NCBI RefSeq assembly: GCF_902829295.1
Contig: NZ_CADEPL010000011.1
Location: forward strand, 1 to 40,663
Source: Vogesella oryzae
Lineage (GTDB): Bacteria > Pseudomonadota > Gammaproteobacteria > Burkholderiales > Chromobacteriaceae
Length of the DNA: 40,663 nt
Direction: 5' to 3'
Below are positions 7,788-16,254 of this stretch, in pieces. The position numbers were made by a program, and so were the translations under genes. Positions within the stretch are counted from its first letter, which is position 1; each line of letters opens with the position of its first letter. The notes under the pieces were generated by a model that did no database searches, was not told where the DNA came from, and was given only the letters and a program-made list of their open reading frames with translations.

Positions 7788-8156
7788 ATGCCTGTTTCCC
7801 GTTACTGGCTGCCGGCCTGGCTGTGGTGGTTGCTGTCGCTGTGGTTGCTGTTCAAGCCGGCCGGCGTGCCCTCCGGTATTCCGTATCTAGACAAGATAGG
7901 CCATTTCGCCCTGTTTTTGGCGGGCGGCGTTTTGCTGGCCTGGCCGCGACTGCGGCAGGGGGCACAAGCTGCCGCGCTGTGGCGGCCAACTCTGTCGCTG
8001 TGCCTGGCGTGGGCGGTGGGCTCCGAGCTGGGGCAGGGCTTGCTGACAGCCACGCGCTCTGCCGAGGTTGGTGACGCGCTTGCCGATATGCTGGGGGCGG
8101 TGGCGGGTGTCATGTTGGCCGCATGGGCCATCGCCTGGCGGCAGCGGCAGGTGTAA
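7788..8156 (+). CDS. VanZ-like family membrane protein
   Basis: A 122-residue integral membrane protein with four hydrophobic segments (about 8-22, 37-52, 65-80, 98-115). Conserved VanZ-family features are visible: DKIGHFALFLAGG after the first helix, SELGQGLL before the third loop and RSAEVGDALADMLGAVAG. VanZ homologues are widespread, and most have no known role outside glycopeptide resistance. CGGAGAATGCG gives a good ribosome-binding site. It is 32 bp upstream of pepP in the same direction and probably cotranscribed. Confidence 0.8.
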   Translation: MPVSRYWLPAWLWWLLSLWLLFKPAGVPSGIPYLDKIGHFALFLAGGVLLAWPRLRQGAQAAALWRPTLSLCLAWAVGSELGQGLLTATRSAEVGDALADMLGAVAGVMLAAWAIAWRQRQV

Positions 8157-8188
8157 ACTGGGCGCCGTTCCGATTGCAGGTGTACCGC

Positions 8189-9484
8189 ATGCATCCGAGT
8201 CTTGTTGAACGCCGCCGGCAGCTGCTGGCGGCCATTGGCGACGCTGTCGCCATCCTGCCTACCGCGCCGGAAGCGGTGCGCAATGCCGATGCCAATTATC
8301 CCTATCGCGCCGACAGCCATTTTCTGTACCTGACCGGCTTTACCGAGCCGGAGGCGGTGCTGGTGCTGGATGGCCGCCGTGGCAAATCCATCCTGTTCTG
8401 CCGCGGCAAGAATCCGGAGCTGGAAATCTGGGAAGGCTTCCGTCACGGCCCGCAGGCTGCCGCCGAAGCTTTTGCCTTTGACGAGGCCTATGCCATCGAG
8501 GAACTGGACCAGCGCCTGCCCGAGCTGCTGGCCGATGTGCCGGCGCTGTACTGGCCGCTTGGCCGGGTCGCAGCCTGGGATGCGCGGGTGGCTGGCTGGC
8601 TGGAGGCGGTGCGCGCCCGCGCACGTTTCGGGGTGGATGCGCCGGCGCAGTTCGGCGATCTGCTGCCGCTGGTCGACGAGATGCGGCTGCTCAAGGACGA
8701 GCGCGAGCAGGCGATACTGTTCCGTGCCGGCCAGGTCTCGGCCGAGGCGCACGTACGGGCGATGCAGGCAACCCGTGCCGGCAAGTACGAATACGAAATC
8801 GAGGCCGAGCTGCTGTACCACTTTGTGCGCAACGGTGCCCGTCAGCCGGCCTACGAAAGCATTGTTGCCGGTGGCGCCAATGCCTGCACGCTGCACTATG
8901 TGGCCAACAATGCCCGCCTCAACGACGGCGAGCTGCTGCTGGTCGATGCCGGCTGCGAGTTCATGGGCTACGCCGGCGATATCACCCGAACCTTTCCGGT
9001 GAATGGTCGCTTCAGCCAGCCGCAGCGCGATCTGTACGAAGTGGTGCTGGCGGCGCAGCTGGCCGCCATCGCCGCGGTGCAGCCGGGTGCCACGCTGGAT
9101 GCACCAGCCAATGCCGCGCTGCGGGTACTGGTGCAGGGCATGCTGGATTACAAACTGCTGGCCGGCAGCGTGGATGGCGTGATCGAATCCGGTGATTACC
9201 GCCGCTTCTACATGCACGGTATCGGCCACTTCCTGGGGCTGGATGTGCACGACGTCGGCTTGCGCCGTCCCGGCGGCCAGTGGCGGCAGTTCGCGGCCGG
9301 CATGTGCACCACCATCGAGCCAGGACTGTATGTGCGGCCGGACGACAGCGTGCCGGCGGCTTTCCACCATATCGGTATCCGCATCGAGGACAATGTGCTG
9401 GTGACCGCCAATGGTCACTATGTGTATACCGATGCGGCACCAAAACGCATTGATGACATCGAGGCGCTGATGCAGGCCAGCTAG
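8189..9484 (+). CDS. pepP: Xaa-Pro aminopeptidase (aminopeptidase P)
   Basis: Cytoplasmic metallopeptidase that removes an N-terminal residue preceding proline. The start at 8189 (MHPSLVERRRQLLAAIGD) gives 431 residues against 441 in E. coli; the upstream extension to 8123 overlaps vanZ and is unlikely. The creatinase/aminopeptidase metal ligands are all visible: Asp in VDAGCEF, Asp in GYAGDITRTF, His in HGIGHFLGLDVHD, Glu in TIEPGLYV and Glu in GIRIEDNVL. It precedes ubiH, as in the E. coli pepP-ubiH-ubiI order, with 21 bp between them. Confidence 0.96.
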   Translation: MHPSLVERRRQLLAAIGDAVAILPTAPEAVRNADANYPYRADSHFLYLTGFTEPEAVLVLDGRRGKSILFCRGKNPELEIWEGFRHGPQAAAEAFAFDEAYAIEELDQRLPELLADVPALYWPLGRVAAWDARVAGWLEAVRARARFGVDAPAQFGDLLPLVDEMRLLKDEREQAILFRAGQVSAEAHVRAMQATRAGKYEYEIEAELLYHFVRNGARQPAYESIVAGGANACTLHYVANNARLNDGELLLVDAGCEFMGYAGDITRTFPVNGRFSQPQRDLYEVVLAAQLAAIAAVQPGATLDAPANAALRVLVQGMLDYKLLAGSVDGVIESGDYRRFYMHGIGHFLGLDVHDVGLRRPGGQWRQFAAGMCTTIEPGLYVRPDDSVPAAFHHIGIRIEDNVLVTANGHYVYTDAAPKRIDDIEALMQAS

Positions 9485-9505
9485 TTGGCCGCAGCGTAAG
9501 CAAGC

Positions 9506-10669
9506 ATGCAAGCAGACATTCTTCATTCCGACATCGTGATCGTGGGCGGTGGCCCGGTCGGGGCGCTAGCCGCCTTGCGCCTGAAGCAGGCCGGACGCGA
9601 TGTGTTGCTGATCGAGGCGCGCGCCAAGGATGCGCCAGTGCGTGACGCGCGCGCGCTGGCCTTGTCGTGGTACAGCCGCGAGCAGCTGGCGGCGGCCGGT
9701 GCCTGGCCGGACAGCCTACCGGCGACCGATATCGACACCGTGCATGTGTCGCAGCAGGCGGCTTGGGGGCGCACGGTGATCAGCCGCGACGATCTGGCGC
9801 TGCCGCACCTGGGCGCGGTAGTGGACTATCCGGCGCTGGCCGCCGGGCTGGGCGATGCGCTGCAGCAGCAGGGCGTGGCGGTGTGCTGGCAGCACAAGGT
9901 CACCGCGGTGCAGTCGCTGGCGCGCTATGCCAGCCTGACGGTGGAAGACGCCGCCGGGCGCAGCCGCAAGCTGACGGCGCGGCTGGTAGTGTTGGCCGAG
10001 GGCGGTGCGCTGGCGGAATCGCTGCCGGGAATTCGCCGTCATGTGCACGACTACCGGCAGAGCGCGCTGCTGGCCGAAGTCACCCCGGGCCTGCCGCACG
10101 GCAATATCGCCTACGAACGCTTTGCCGATGATGGCCCGTTTGCACTGCTGCCGCATGGCGAACGCATGATGCTGGTGTGGACGCGCACGCCGGCAGAAGC
10201 GCTGCGTTTGCACGACGCCGACGAGGCTGCCGTGCTGGCCGAGCTGCAGCAGGCCTTTGGCGAGCGCCTCGGCAGCTTTACTGCCATCGGCGAGCGCGCG
10301 GTTTTCCCGCTGCTGCTGCGCCAGCTCAATAGTGTGGTCTCCGGGCGGGTGGTGATGATCGGCAATGCCGCGCAGACCATGCATCCGGTGGCGGCGCAGG
10401 GTTTCAACCTCGGCTTGCGCGACGCGGTCGGGCTGGCTGCGCTGGTGGCGACGGCCGCCGATCCGGGCGATGCCGCCGTGTTGCGTCGTTACGCGGCGCA
10501 GCGCCGGGTGGACAGCCATGCGGTAGTGGGCTTCACCCACAGCCTGATCCGGCTGTTCGACGGCGCCAATCCGCTGCTGAAAACCCTGCGCGGCGCCGGC
10601 ATGAATGTGCTGGATAGCGTGCCGCCGCTGCGCAAACGCTTTGCCGGCCATCTGGTCTTTGGCGTGTAA
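9506..10669 (+). CDS. ubiH: UbiH, 2-octaprenyl-6-methoxyphenol hydroxylase
   Basis: FAD-dependent aromatic hydroxylase of ubiquinone synthesis, 387 residues. FAD-binding motif DIVIVGGGPVGALAALRL is near the N-terminus, RDARALALSW around residue 47, and the second FAD motif reads MIGNAAQTMHPVAAQGFNLG. The GN in place of GD is typical of UbiH rather than of UbiI/UbiF, supporting the specific name. It sits between pepP and a second hydroxylase of the same family. A copy of the GTTGGCCGC repeat lies in the pepP-ubiH gap. Confidence 0.9.
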   Translation: MQADILHSDIVIVGGGPVGALAALRLKQAGRDVLLIEARAKDAPVRDARALALSWYSREQLAAAGAWPDSLPATDIDTVHVSQQAAWGRTVISRDDLALPHLGAVVDYPALAAGLGDALQQQGVAVCWQHKVTAVQSLARYASLTVEDAAGRSRKLTARLVVLAEGGALAESLPGIRRHVHDYRQSALLAEVTPGLPHGNIAYERFADDGPFALLPHGERMMLVWTRTPAEALRLHDADEAAVLAELQQAFGERLGSFTAIGERAVFPLLLRQLNSVVSGRVVMIGNAAQTMHPVAAQGFNLGLRDAVGLAALVATAADPGDAAVLRRYAAQRRVDSHAVVGFTHSLIRLFDGANPLLKTLRGAGMNVLDSVPPLRKRFAGHLVFGV

Positions 10670-10728
10670 GCTGTCACCATTCGATTGCCTGCGGCCAACG
10701 TTGGCCACGGCGTTGCCATTAGGGAAAC

Positions 10729-11883
10729 ATGAGCAATTCATTTGATGTCGTAATCGTCGGCGGCGGTCTGGTAGGTGCGGCGCTGGCGCTGGCGCTGGAC
10801 AAGCAGGGCCGGCGCGTCGCGCTGGTGGAAGGCCAGGCGGCAAGATTCGATGATCTGGAACAGGGCTGGGATGCGCGGGTGTATGCCATCAGCCCCGCCA
10901 ACCGCCGCTTCATCGAAAGCCTGGGCGTGTGGCCGGAAATGGCCCGCATCGGCACCATCGCGGCCATGGATGTGCGCGGCGATCAGGGCGGACGCATCGC
11001 GTTTGCCGCCGCCGATGCCGGCGCCGAGGCGCTGGCGTGGATAGTAGAAAACCGCTGGTTGCTGGCCGCACTGTGGCGGCAACTGCAATCCGCCAGTAGC
11101 GTCGAGCTGCTGGAGGGTGTGCGACCAACCTTGCTGGAACATTCGCCCAAGTCGGCGTCGTTGCAGCTGGAGGATGGCCGCGTGCTGCAGACCAGCCTGC
11201 TGGTCGGCGCCGATGGTGCCAATTCCTGGGTGCGACAGCAGAGCGGCATCGCTGCCGGGGTGAAACCGTATGGCCAGAGCGGCGTGGTGGCCAATTTCGC
11301 TACCGAAAAACCGCATGACGGCATCGCGCGGCAGTGGTTTCTGGGCGATGGCATCCTGGCCTGGCTGCCGTTGCCGGAAAACCGCATTTCCATCGTGTGG
11401 TCCACGCCGCAACCGGAGCCGCTGCTGGCGCTGCCGGGGGAACGATTTGCCGAAGTGGTGGCCGAAGCCGGTGACCATGCCCTGGGACAGCTGAACCTGC
11501 TGACGCCGGCGGCGGCGTTTCCACTGCGGCTGCTGACACCGCAGCATGTGATTGCCGAGCGCGTGGCGCTGGTCGGCGATGCCGCCCATACCGTACATCC
11601 GCTGGCCGGACAGGGCGTCAATCTGGGGTTCCAGGATGCCGCGCGGCTGGCCGCCATCATCGCCGGGGGCAAGGACCCGGGCGAGTGGCTGGCGCTGCGC
11701 CGGTACGAGCGCGGCCGCAAGGAAGCCGTGCGTACCATGCAGCTGACCTGCGACACGCTGTTCGGGTTGTTCCATGCCAAAGAATTGCCGGGCATTGCCT
11801 GGTTGCGCAATACCGGTCTGAACCTGACAAACCGTCTGCCGCTGATCAAGCGGCAGCTGGCCCGCCATGCGGTGGGCTTTTAA
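10729..11883 (+). CDS. Second UbiH/UbiF/VisC-family ubiquinone hydroxylase
   Basis: A 384-residue FAD-dependent monooxygenase paralogous to the preceding UbiH. It has DVVIVGGGLVGAALALAL at the N-terminus, DARVYAISPANRRF around residue 50 and LVGDAAHTVHPLAGQGVNLG with the canonical GD. Its place after pepP-ubiH matches UbiI (VisC) in E. coli, but betaproteobacteria distribute the C1, C5 and C6 ring hydroxylations differently among UbiF, UbiI, UbiL and UbiM, so I leave the symbol open. AGGGAAAC precedes the ATG. dsbC follows after 15 bp. Confidence 0.85.
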   Translation: MSNSFDVVIVGGGLVGAALALALDKQGRRVALVEGQAARFDDLEQGWDARVYAISPANRRFIESLGVWPEMARIGTIAAMDVRGDQGGRIAFAAADAGAEALAWIVENRWLLAALWRQLQSASSVELLEGVRPTLLEHSPKSASLQLEDGRVLQTSLLVGADGANSWVRQQSGIAAGVKPYGQSGVVANFATEKPHDGIARQWFLGDGILAWLPLPENRISIVWSTPQPEPLLALPGERFAEVVAEAGDHALGQLNLLTPAAAFPLRLLTPQHVIAERVALVGDAAHTVHPLAGQGVNLGFQDAARLAAIIAGGKDPGEWLALRRYERGRKEAVRTMQLTCDTLFGLFHAKELPGIAWLRNTGLNLTNRLPLIKRQLARHAVGF

Positions 11884-11898
11884 CTGAAAAGGATTGCA

Positions 11899-12663
11899 AT
11901 GAAGCTCCGTCTGCCCCAGTTGGCCATCATTCCGCTTTGCCTGTCGCTGTTGGCCTGCACCGCTTCGGCGGAGGAAACGCCGGCCAGCGTGCTTGCCACG
12001 TTCAAAAGCAAGTTCCCGCAACACGAAGTGACCAGCGTGCAGCCGGCACCGGTGGCTGGCCTGTATGAAGTGGTGGTGAAGATGAAGCGCGGCGGTCGCG
12101 AGGAGTACACCGTGGTCTATGCCGATGCCAAGGTCGAGCATCTGCTGACCGGCGACCTGATCGATACCAAGACCCGGCAGAGCCTTACCGAACAGCGTCT
12201 GGAAGACCTGAACAAGATCAGCTTCGACTGGAACAGCCTGCCACTGGACAAGGCGATCAAGGAAGTGCGCGGCAAGGGCGAGCGCAAACTGGCGGTGTTC
12301 TCCGATCCGGATTGCCCGTTCTGCAAGCGTCTGGAGCAGGATGCCCTGTCCAAGCTGGATAACGTCACCATTTACACCTTCCTGTACCCGCTGGCGCAAC
12401 TGCACCCGGACGCCCCGCGCAAGGCCACCCAAATCTGGTGCAGCAAGGATCGCGCCGCCACCTGGACCGCCGTGATGCGTAGCGGCGCCAAGTTGCCGGC
12501 CGGCACCGCCAACTGCAGCACGCCACTGGCCGAGTTGGCCGCACTGGGCGAGAAGCTCGGTGTCGCCGGCACGCCGGCACTGTTCTTCCCCAATGGCCAG
12601 ATGATCTCCGGTGCCGTGCCGGTCGAGACCATCGAGGCGGCATTCAAGGTCAAGGCCAAGTAA
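11899..12663 (+). CDS. dsbC: Thiol:disulfide interchange protein DsbC
   Basis: Periplasmic disulfide isomerase, 254 residues. A signal sequence (MKLRLPQLAIIPLCLSLLAC) is followed by the N-terminal dimerisation domain (about 30-85) and a thioredoxin-fold domain with the active-site motif CPFC (VFSDPDCPFCKRL). The second, structural cysteine pair is present (QIWCSKD and TANCSTPL), as is the cis-Pro loop GVAGTPALFF. The partner DsbD is not in the window. Oddity: LLAC at the end of the signal resembles a weak lipobox, so a lipid-anchored form cannot be excluded, but TASA just after offers a normal signal peptidase I site. Confidence 0.93.
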   Translation: MKLRLPQLAIIPLCLSLLACTASAEETPASVLATFKSKFPQHEVTSVQPAPVAGLYEVVVKMKRGGREEYTVVYADAKVEHLLTGDLIDTKTRQSLTEQRLEDLNKISFDWNSLPLDKAIKEVRGKGERKLAVFSDPDCPFCKRLEQDALSKLDNVTIYTFLYPLAQLHPDAPRKATQIWCSKDRAATWTAVMRSGAKLPAGTANCSTPLAELAALGEKLGVAGTPALFFPNGQMISGAVPVETIEAAFKVKAK

Positions 12664-12670
12664 GCGCTGC

Positions 12671-13282
12671 ATGCCTGCCTGTCTGGCAAACGATCGGCCG
12701 CTGCTGGCCAGTGCCTTGTTGGCGCTGGTCGTGCATGCGGCCTTGTTGTTGCTGCCGCTGGCTCCGGCCGGGCAGCGTGGCGGGGGGCGGCTGTCGCAGC
12801 TGGCGGTGACGCTGGCTGCCGCTGCGCCCGTGCCGGCTGTTCCAGTTACATCACCGCCGGCATTGCCCGAGTCGTCCGCGTTGCCGGTCGAGACTGACTC
12901 GCCACCAGAAGATGTAACAGCCTCTCAGCCGCAGGTTGAACAGTCGCCACAGTTGGCTGCAGCGTCGGCCGCTGCGGGCGTGCTGCCGGGGCTGGCGCTG
13001 GACCCGTATTACCCGGCCAGCGAGCTGGATGTACTGGCGGCACCGATTGGTCCGCTGTTGCTGGACTATCCTGCGGGCAGTCCCGAGCAGCTGCAGCTGT
13101 TGCTGTATATCGGCAGCAATGGCGAAGTGGACCGTGTCGAGGTGGTTGCCGGCAACGGCGACAGCGATTATGCCCGCTTTGTGGTGGCACGCTTCCGGCA
13201 GGCGCATTTCATGCCGGCACAGAAGGGGGGTGTGGCGGTCAAAAGCCGCAAGCGTATCCAGGTGGCGCTGCAGCCGCATTAA
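12671..13282 (+). CDS. TonB-like energy transducer / TonB C-terminal domain protein
   Basis: A 203-residue protein starting 7 bp after dsbC. The N-terminus has one membrane segment (about 10-34, LLASALLALVVHAALLLLPL), followed by a Pro/Ala/Ser-rich linker (about 55-110) and a C-terminal domain (about 135-203: LLLYIGSNGEVDRVEVVAGN, FRQAHFMPAQKGG) with the alpha/beta pattern of TonB C-terminal domains. No exbB or exbD lies nearby and the protein is short for a TonB, so it may instead be an orphan envelope protein using the same fold. Confident as a gene, moderate on function. Confidence 0.65.
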   Translation: MPACLANDRPLLASALLALVVHAALLLLPLAPAGQRGGGRLSQLAVTLAAAAPVPAVPVTSPPALPESSALPVETDSPPEDVTASQPQVEQSPQLAAASAAAGVLPGLALDPYYPASELDVLAAPIGPLLLDYPAGSPEQLQLLLYIGSNGEVDRVEVVAGNGDSDYARFVVARFRQAHFMPAQKGGVAVKSRKRIQVALQPH

Positions 13283-13384
13283 ACGATCGTTTCATGGTAA
13301 ATTTGGCCGGCCGGTTTGCACCGGTGGGCTAATACAACATAAACCAGGAGCGAGCATTCGTTCCGTCATGCGGAGGATAAAACC

Positions 13385-13642
13385 ATGTCCGATCTGAAAA
13401 CCCTGTTCGAACAGGCGCAAAAAGATGTCACCACCCTGGCCGAGCGCCCGGATAACCAGACCCTGTTGCAGCTGTATGCCATGTTCAAGCAGGCTACCGA
13501 TGGCGATGTGCAGGGCGAGCGCCCGGGCATGATGGATTTCATCAATCGCGCCAAATACGATGCCTGGGACAAACTCAAGGGTCAGACCGCCGAGCAGGCG
13601 ATGCAGGCCTATGTAGACCTGGTGAAATCGCTGCTGGCCTGA
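13385..13642 (+). CDS. Acyl-CoA-binding protein
   Basis: An 85-residue acyl-CoA-binding protein, the usual size for the single-domain family. It binds medium and long acyl-CoA esters in the cytoplasm. The family signature is clear: LLQLYAMFKQATDGDV, then GERPGMMDFINRAKYDAWDK. GGAGGATAAAACC precedes the ATG. It is its own unit, ended by the bidirectional terminator at 13672-13702. The family is general in eukaryotes but patchy in bacteria. Confidence 0.95.
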   Translation: MSDLKTLFEQAQKDVTTLAERPDNQTLLQLYAMFKQATDGDVQGERPGMMDFINRAKYDAWDKLKGQTAEQAMQAYVDLVKSLLA

Positions 13643-13671
13643 TGGCAGCGTTGTCGCCGCGTTGCGGATGC

Positions 13672-13702
13672 AAAAAAGCCGGACCGTAGGATCCGGCTTT
13701 TT
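13672..13702. terminator. Bidirectional terminator between acyl-CoA-binding protein and UDP-sugar dehydrogenase genes
   Basis: The stem AAAAAGCCGGA/TCCGGCTTTTT (8-nt loop) is flanked by A and T runs, so it works on both strands, ending the plus-strand acyl-CoA-binding protein gene and the minus-strand polysaccharide operon. Confidence 0.9.
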
Positions 13703-13717
13703 GCTGGCGGGCAGTGA

Positions 13718-15022
13718 TCAGGCCTTGACCACGTTGGCCGCAGGCTGCAGGTACTTGCCGCGGCTATCGACGATCAGCTGGGCATGCTGCTGCAGCTGGG
13801 CGTAGTCGAACTTGTCGTGGTCGGTCGCCAGCAGTACGCAGTCGTAGCTGGCGATGTTGTCGTTGCTCAGTGCCACGCTGGACAGTTCGAAGTGGTGCTC
13901 GCGCATCTTCGGGAACACCGGCACGTGCGGGTCGCTGTAGCTGATCTCGGCGCCCAGGTCGCGCAGTTTTTCCATCAGGAACACCGACGGGCTTTCGCGC
14001 ATGTCGTCGACGTTTTTCTTGTAGGCAATGCCCAGCACCAGAATCTTGCTGCCGTTAATGGCCTTCTTGCGCTCGTTGAGGGCGCTGGCCACCTTGCTGA
14101 TCACGTAATCCGGCATCGAGGAGTTCACTTCGCCGGCCAGCTCGATGAAGCGGGTGTGCACGCCGTACTCACGCGCTTTCCAGGTCAGGTAGAACGGGTC
14201 GATCGGGATGCAGTGGCCGCCGAGGCCCGGGCCCGGGTAGTAGGGTACGAAGCCGAACGGCTTGGTGGCGGCGGCACGGATCACTTCGTGAATGTCGATG
14301 CCCATCTTGTCGGCGACGATCTTCATCTCGTTCACCAAGCCGATGTTCACCGCGCGGTGGATGTTCTCCAGCAGCTTGGTCATCTCGGCGGCGCGGGTGG
14401 ACGACACCGGTACCACCTTGTCGATCACCGCGCTGTACAGAGCCACGCCGATTTCCTGGCAAGCCTCGGTTACGCCGCCGCACACCTTGGGAATGGTGCG
14501 GGTGGTGAAATTGGGGTTGCCCGGGTCTTCGCGCTCCGGCGAGAACACCAGATAGGCGTTTTCACCGACCTTGAAGCCGCGGGATTCGATGCGCGGCAGC
14601 AGTTCTTCGTCGGTGGTGCCAGGGTAGGTGGTGGATTCCAGCGATACCAGATGACCGGCACGCAGGTGAGGTACCAGGCTGTCGATGGTGCCCAGCACGA
14701 AGGACATGTCCGGTTCGCGGTATTTGTTGAGCGGGGTCGGTACGCACAGGATCAGCGCGTCGGCTTCCGGTGCGCGGCTGAAATCGGCGGTGGCTTCAAA
14801 GCCGGCAGCGCGAGCGCTGGCGATGCTGTCGCCACTGATATGCTCGATGTAGCTCTTGCCGGCATTCAGGGCATCAACCTTGCTCTGGTCGATGTCGAAG
14901 CCCAGGACCTTGAAGCCCACTTCATTGAAACGCAGCATCAGCGGCAGGCCGACATAGCCCAGACCGACGATGCCGATGACCGCGGATTTGTCTGCTATTT
15001 TATTCAAAAATTCTTTTTTCAT
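13718..15022 (-). CDS. wbpA: UDP-N-acetylglucosamine 6-dehydrogenase-like nucleotide sugar dehydrogenase (WbpA type)
   Basis: A 434-residue NAD-dependent dehydrogenase that oxidises C6 of a UDP-sugar in two steps to a uronic acid. Seen: Rossmann motif [11 protein letters not shown] (about 18-28), [23 protein letters not shown] and the catalytic cysteine in [18 protein letters not shown]. Length and these sequences fit the WbpA group (UDP-GlcNAc to UDP-GlcNAcA) better than UDP-glucose dehydrogenases, but the exact substrate is inferred. It is the last gene of the minus-strand polysaccharide operon, 17 bp after the Wzz-like gene, and its GC content is closer to the rest of the window than that of its operon neighbours. 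Confidence 0.85.
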   Translation of the reverse strand: MKKEFLNKIADKSAVIGIVGLGYVGLPLMLRFNEVGFKVLGFDIDQSKVDALNAGKSYIEHISGDSIASARAAGFEATADFSRAPEADALILCVPTPLNKYREPDMSFVLGTIDSLVPHLRAGHLVSLESTTYPGTTDEELLPRIESRGFKVGENAYLVFSPEREDPGNPNFTTRTIPKVCGGVTEACQEIGVALYSAVIDKVVPVSSTRAAEMTKLLENIHRAVNIGLVNEMKIVADKMGIDIHEVIRAAATKPFGFVPYYPGPGLGGHCIPIDPFYLTWKAREYGVHTRFIELAGEVNSSMPDYVISKVASALNERKKAINGSKILVLGIAYKKNVDDMRESPSVFLMEKLRDLGAEISYSDPHVPVFPKMREHHFELSSVALSNDNIASYDCVLLATDHDKFDYAQLQQHAQLIVDSRGKYLQPAANVVKA

Positions 15023-15039
15023 GATCAGAACTTAACTTA

Positions 15040-16227
15040 TTAACTCGAACGCCAAGTCTGCACAATCACACTCCATGGGCTGGGCCGGTTATTCGCCGCC
15101 GCACGTGAGTTGAATTCGCGCACAATGGCAAGAAAAAACCCGATTAACAGCCCCAGTGCTGCGCCAGTAATACAAATCAGGGCACGCTGTGGCTTGGATT
15201 TTTGATCAGGCACGGTCGCAACATCCAGAACCTGGATAAGAGATGAGTCACGGGCCTCGTCGATTCTGGCCAGTTCAAACTGCTTGGCCAGCATCTCGAA
15301 CATGGATTCCTGGTATTTAACCTCACGCAGTCGACGCAAGTAATCCAAGCCGGACTCCGGCAATCTGCTAGTTGGGACCATCAGGTCGGATGCTTGCGGA
15401 TTATCCTTTTCCAGCTTGGCCAGCTGCCCTTTCAGGCTTTGAATCTCCAGCTGCAGCTTCTGCAGATCAGGGTTTGCATTGGTAGCAAATGCCCGCATAC
15501 TTTCCAGTTGAACTTCACGACTAGAAATAGCCGCCTTTAGCTGGGCCACGTTGGCTACGATCGCAGATATTTGACTGTCAACCTGAAGCAATCCTGTTTT
15601 TTCTTGCGTTTTCTTTAATGCCAGCTCCGCAGCAGCAAGCTTCTCTTTTGCACTCTCCAGTTGCTTTTCAAAAAACAACCGTCGCTTTGCTGCATCAGTT
15701 ACCGCTATTCGCCGCATGATTTCAGTCAGCTCAATCACATAAGCATTAGCCAATTTCGCAGAGAAATTGGGGTCATCAGACTCGACACTGATACTAATCA
15801 GGCCATCTTTTCCGGAGCTAACATCAGTAAGCGAATCCAATGTTTTACGTGCACTGGTCAGTGTGACAGACTCAAATCTCTCCCGCAGTTTCAGCTTCTT
15901 AATCAAGCTGTCAGCGATTGTCTGACTCTGAAGTATGCCGACATATAGGTCATTGGGGTTTTTCAAACCAGCAATACCACCAACGGCCCCCGATAGCATA
16001 CCAAGCTGCCCCAACAAGGCAGATGCGCTCGATCCTTGTTGCTGTGGCGGCATGATCTTGGCAGTTGCCCTAAACTGCGGTGTCAGCATGAAACTTACCA
16101 CCACAGCAATACTCGACATCAAAATCACTGATCCGGCGATGAATTTTCTTTGCCGAATAATAGCCGTGATAACGTCCATGAGATCAACCTCCGCCTGCTG
16201 CGGAGCGATATTATTTTGACTTTCCAT
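15040..16227 (-). CDS. Wzz-type polysaccharide copolymerase / chain-length determinant
   Basis: A 395-residue inner-membrane protein of the polysaccharide copolymerase family, which sets chain length and couples polymerisation to export. Topology is typical: first membrane helix about 33-52 (FIAGSVILMSSIAVVVSFML), a large periplasmic region with coiled coil about 195-295, and a second helix about 347-368 preceded by the conserved KPQRALI (Pro-rich motif) and followed by a short cytoplasmic tail. No Walker motif or tyrosine-rich tail is visible, so it lacks the fused kinase. It lies between the Wza-like and dehydrogenase genes. The DNA is AT-rich compared with the flanking genome. Confidence 0.9.
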   Translation of the reverse strand: MESQNNIAPQQAEVDLMDVITAIIRQRKFIAGSVILMSSIAVVVSFMLTPQFRATAKIMPPQQQGSSASALLGQLGMLSGAVGGIAGLKNPNDLYVGILQSQTIADSLIKKLKLRERFESVTLTSARKTLDSLTDVSSGKDGLISISVESDDPNFSAKLANAYVIELTEIMRRIAVTDAAKRRLFFEKQLESAKEKLAAAELALKKTQEKTGLLQVDSQISAIVANVAQLKAAISSREVQLESMRAFATNANPDLQKLQLEIQSLKGQLAKLEKDNPQASDLMVPTSRLPESGLDYLRRLREVKYQESMFEMLAKQFELARIDEARDSSLIQVLDVATVPDQKSKPQRALICITGAALGLLIGFFLAIVREFNSRAAANNRPSPWSVIVQTWRSS

Positions 16228-16254
16228 TATTTTTTAGCCTAGAGCATTGCGCTA

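Noticed and set aside
10738-12672. A 644-residue minus-strand open frame
   Set aside because: It is the antisense of a ubiquinone hydroxylase gene and dsbC, with shadow-frame composition and no motif.
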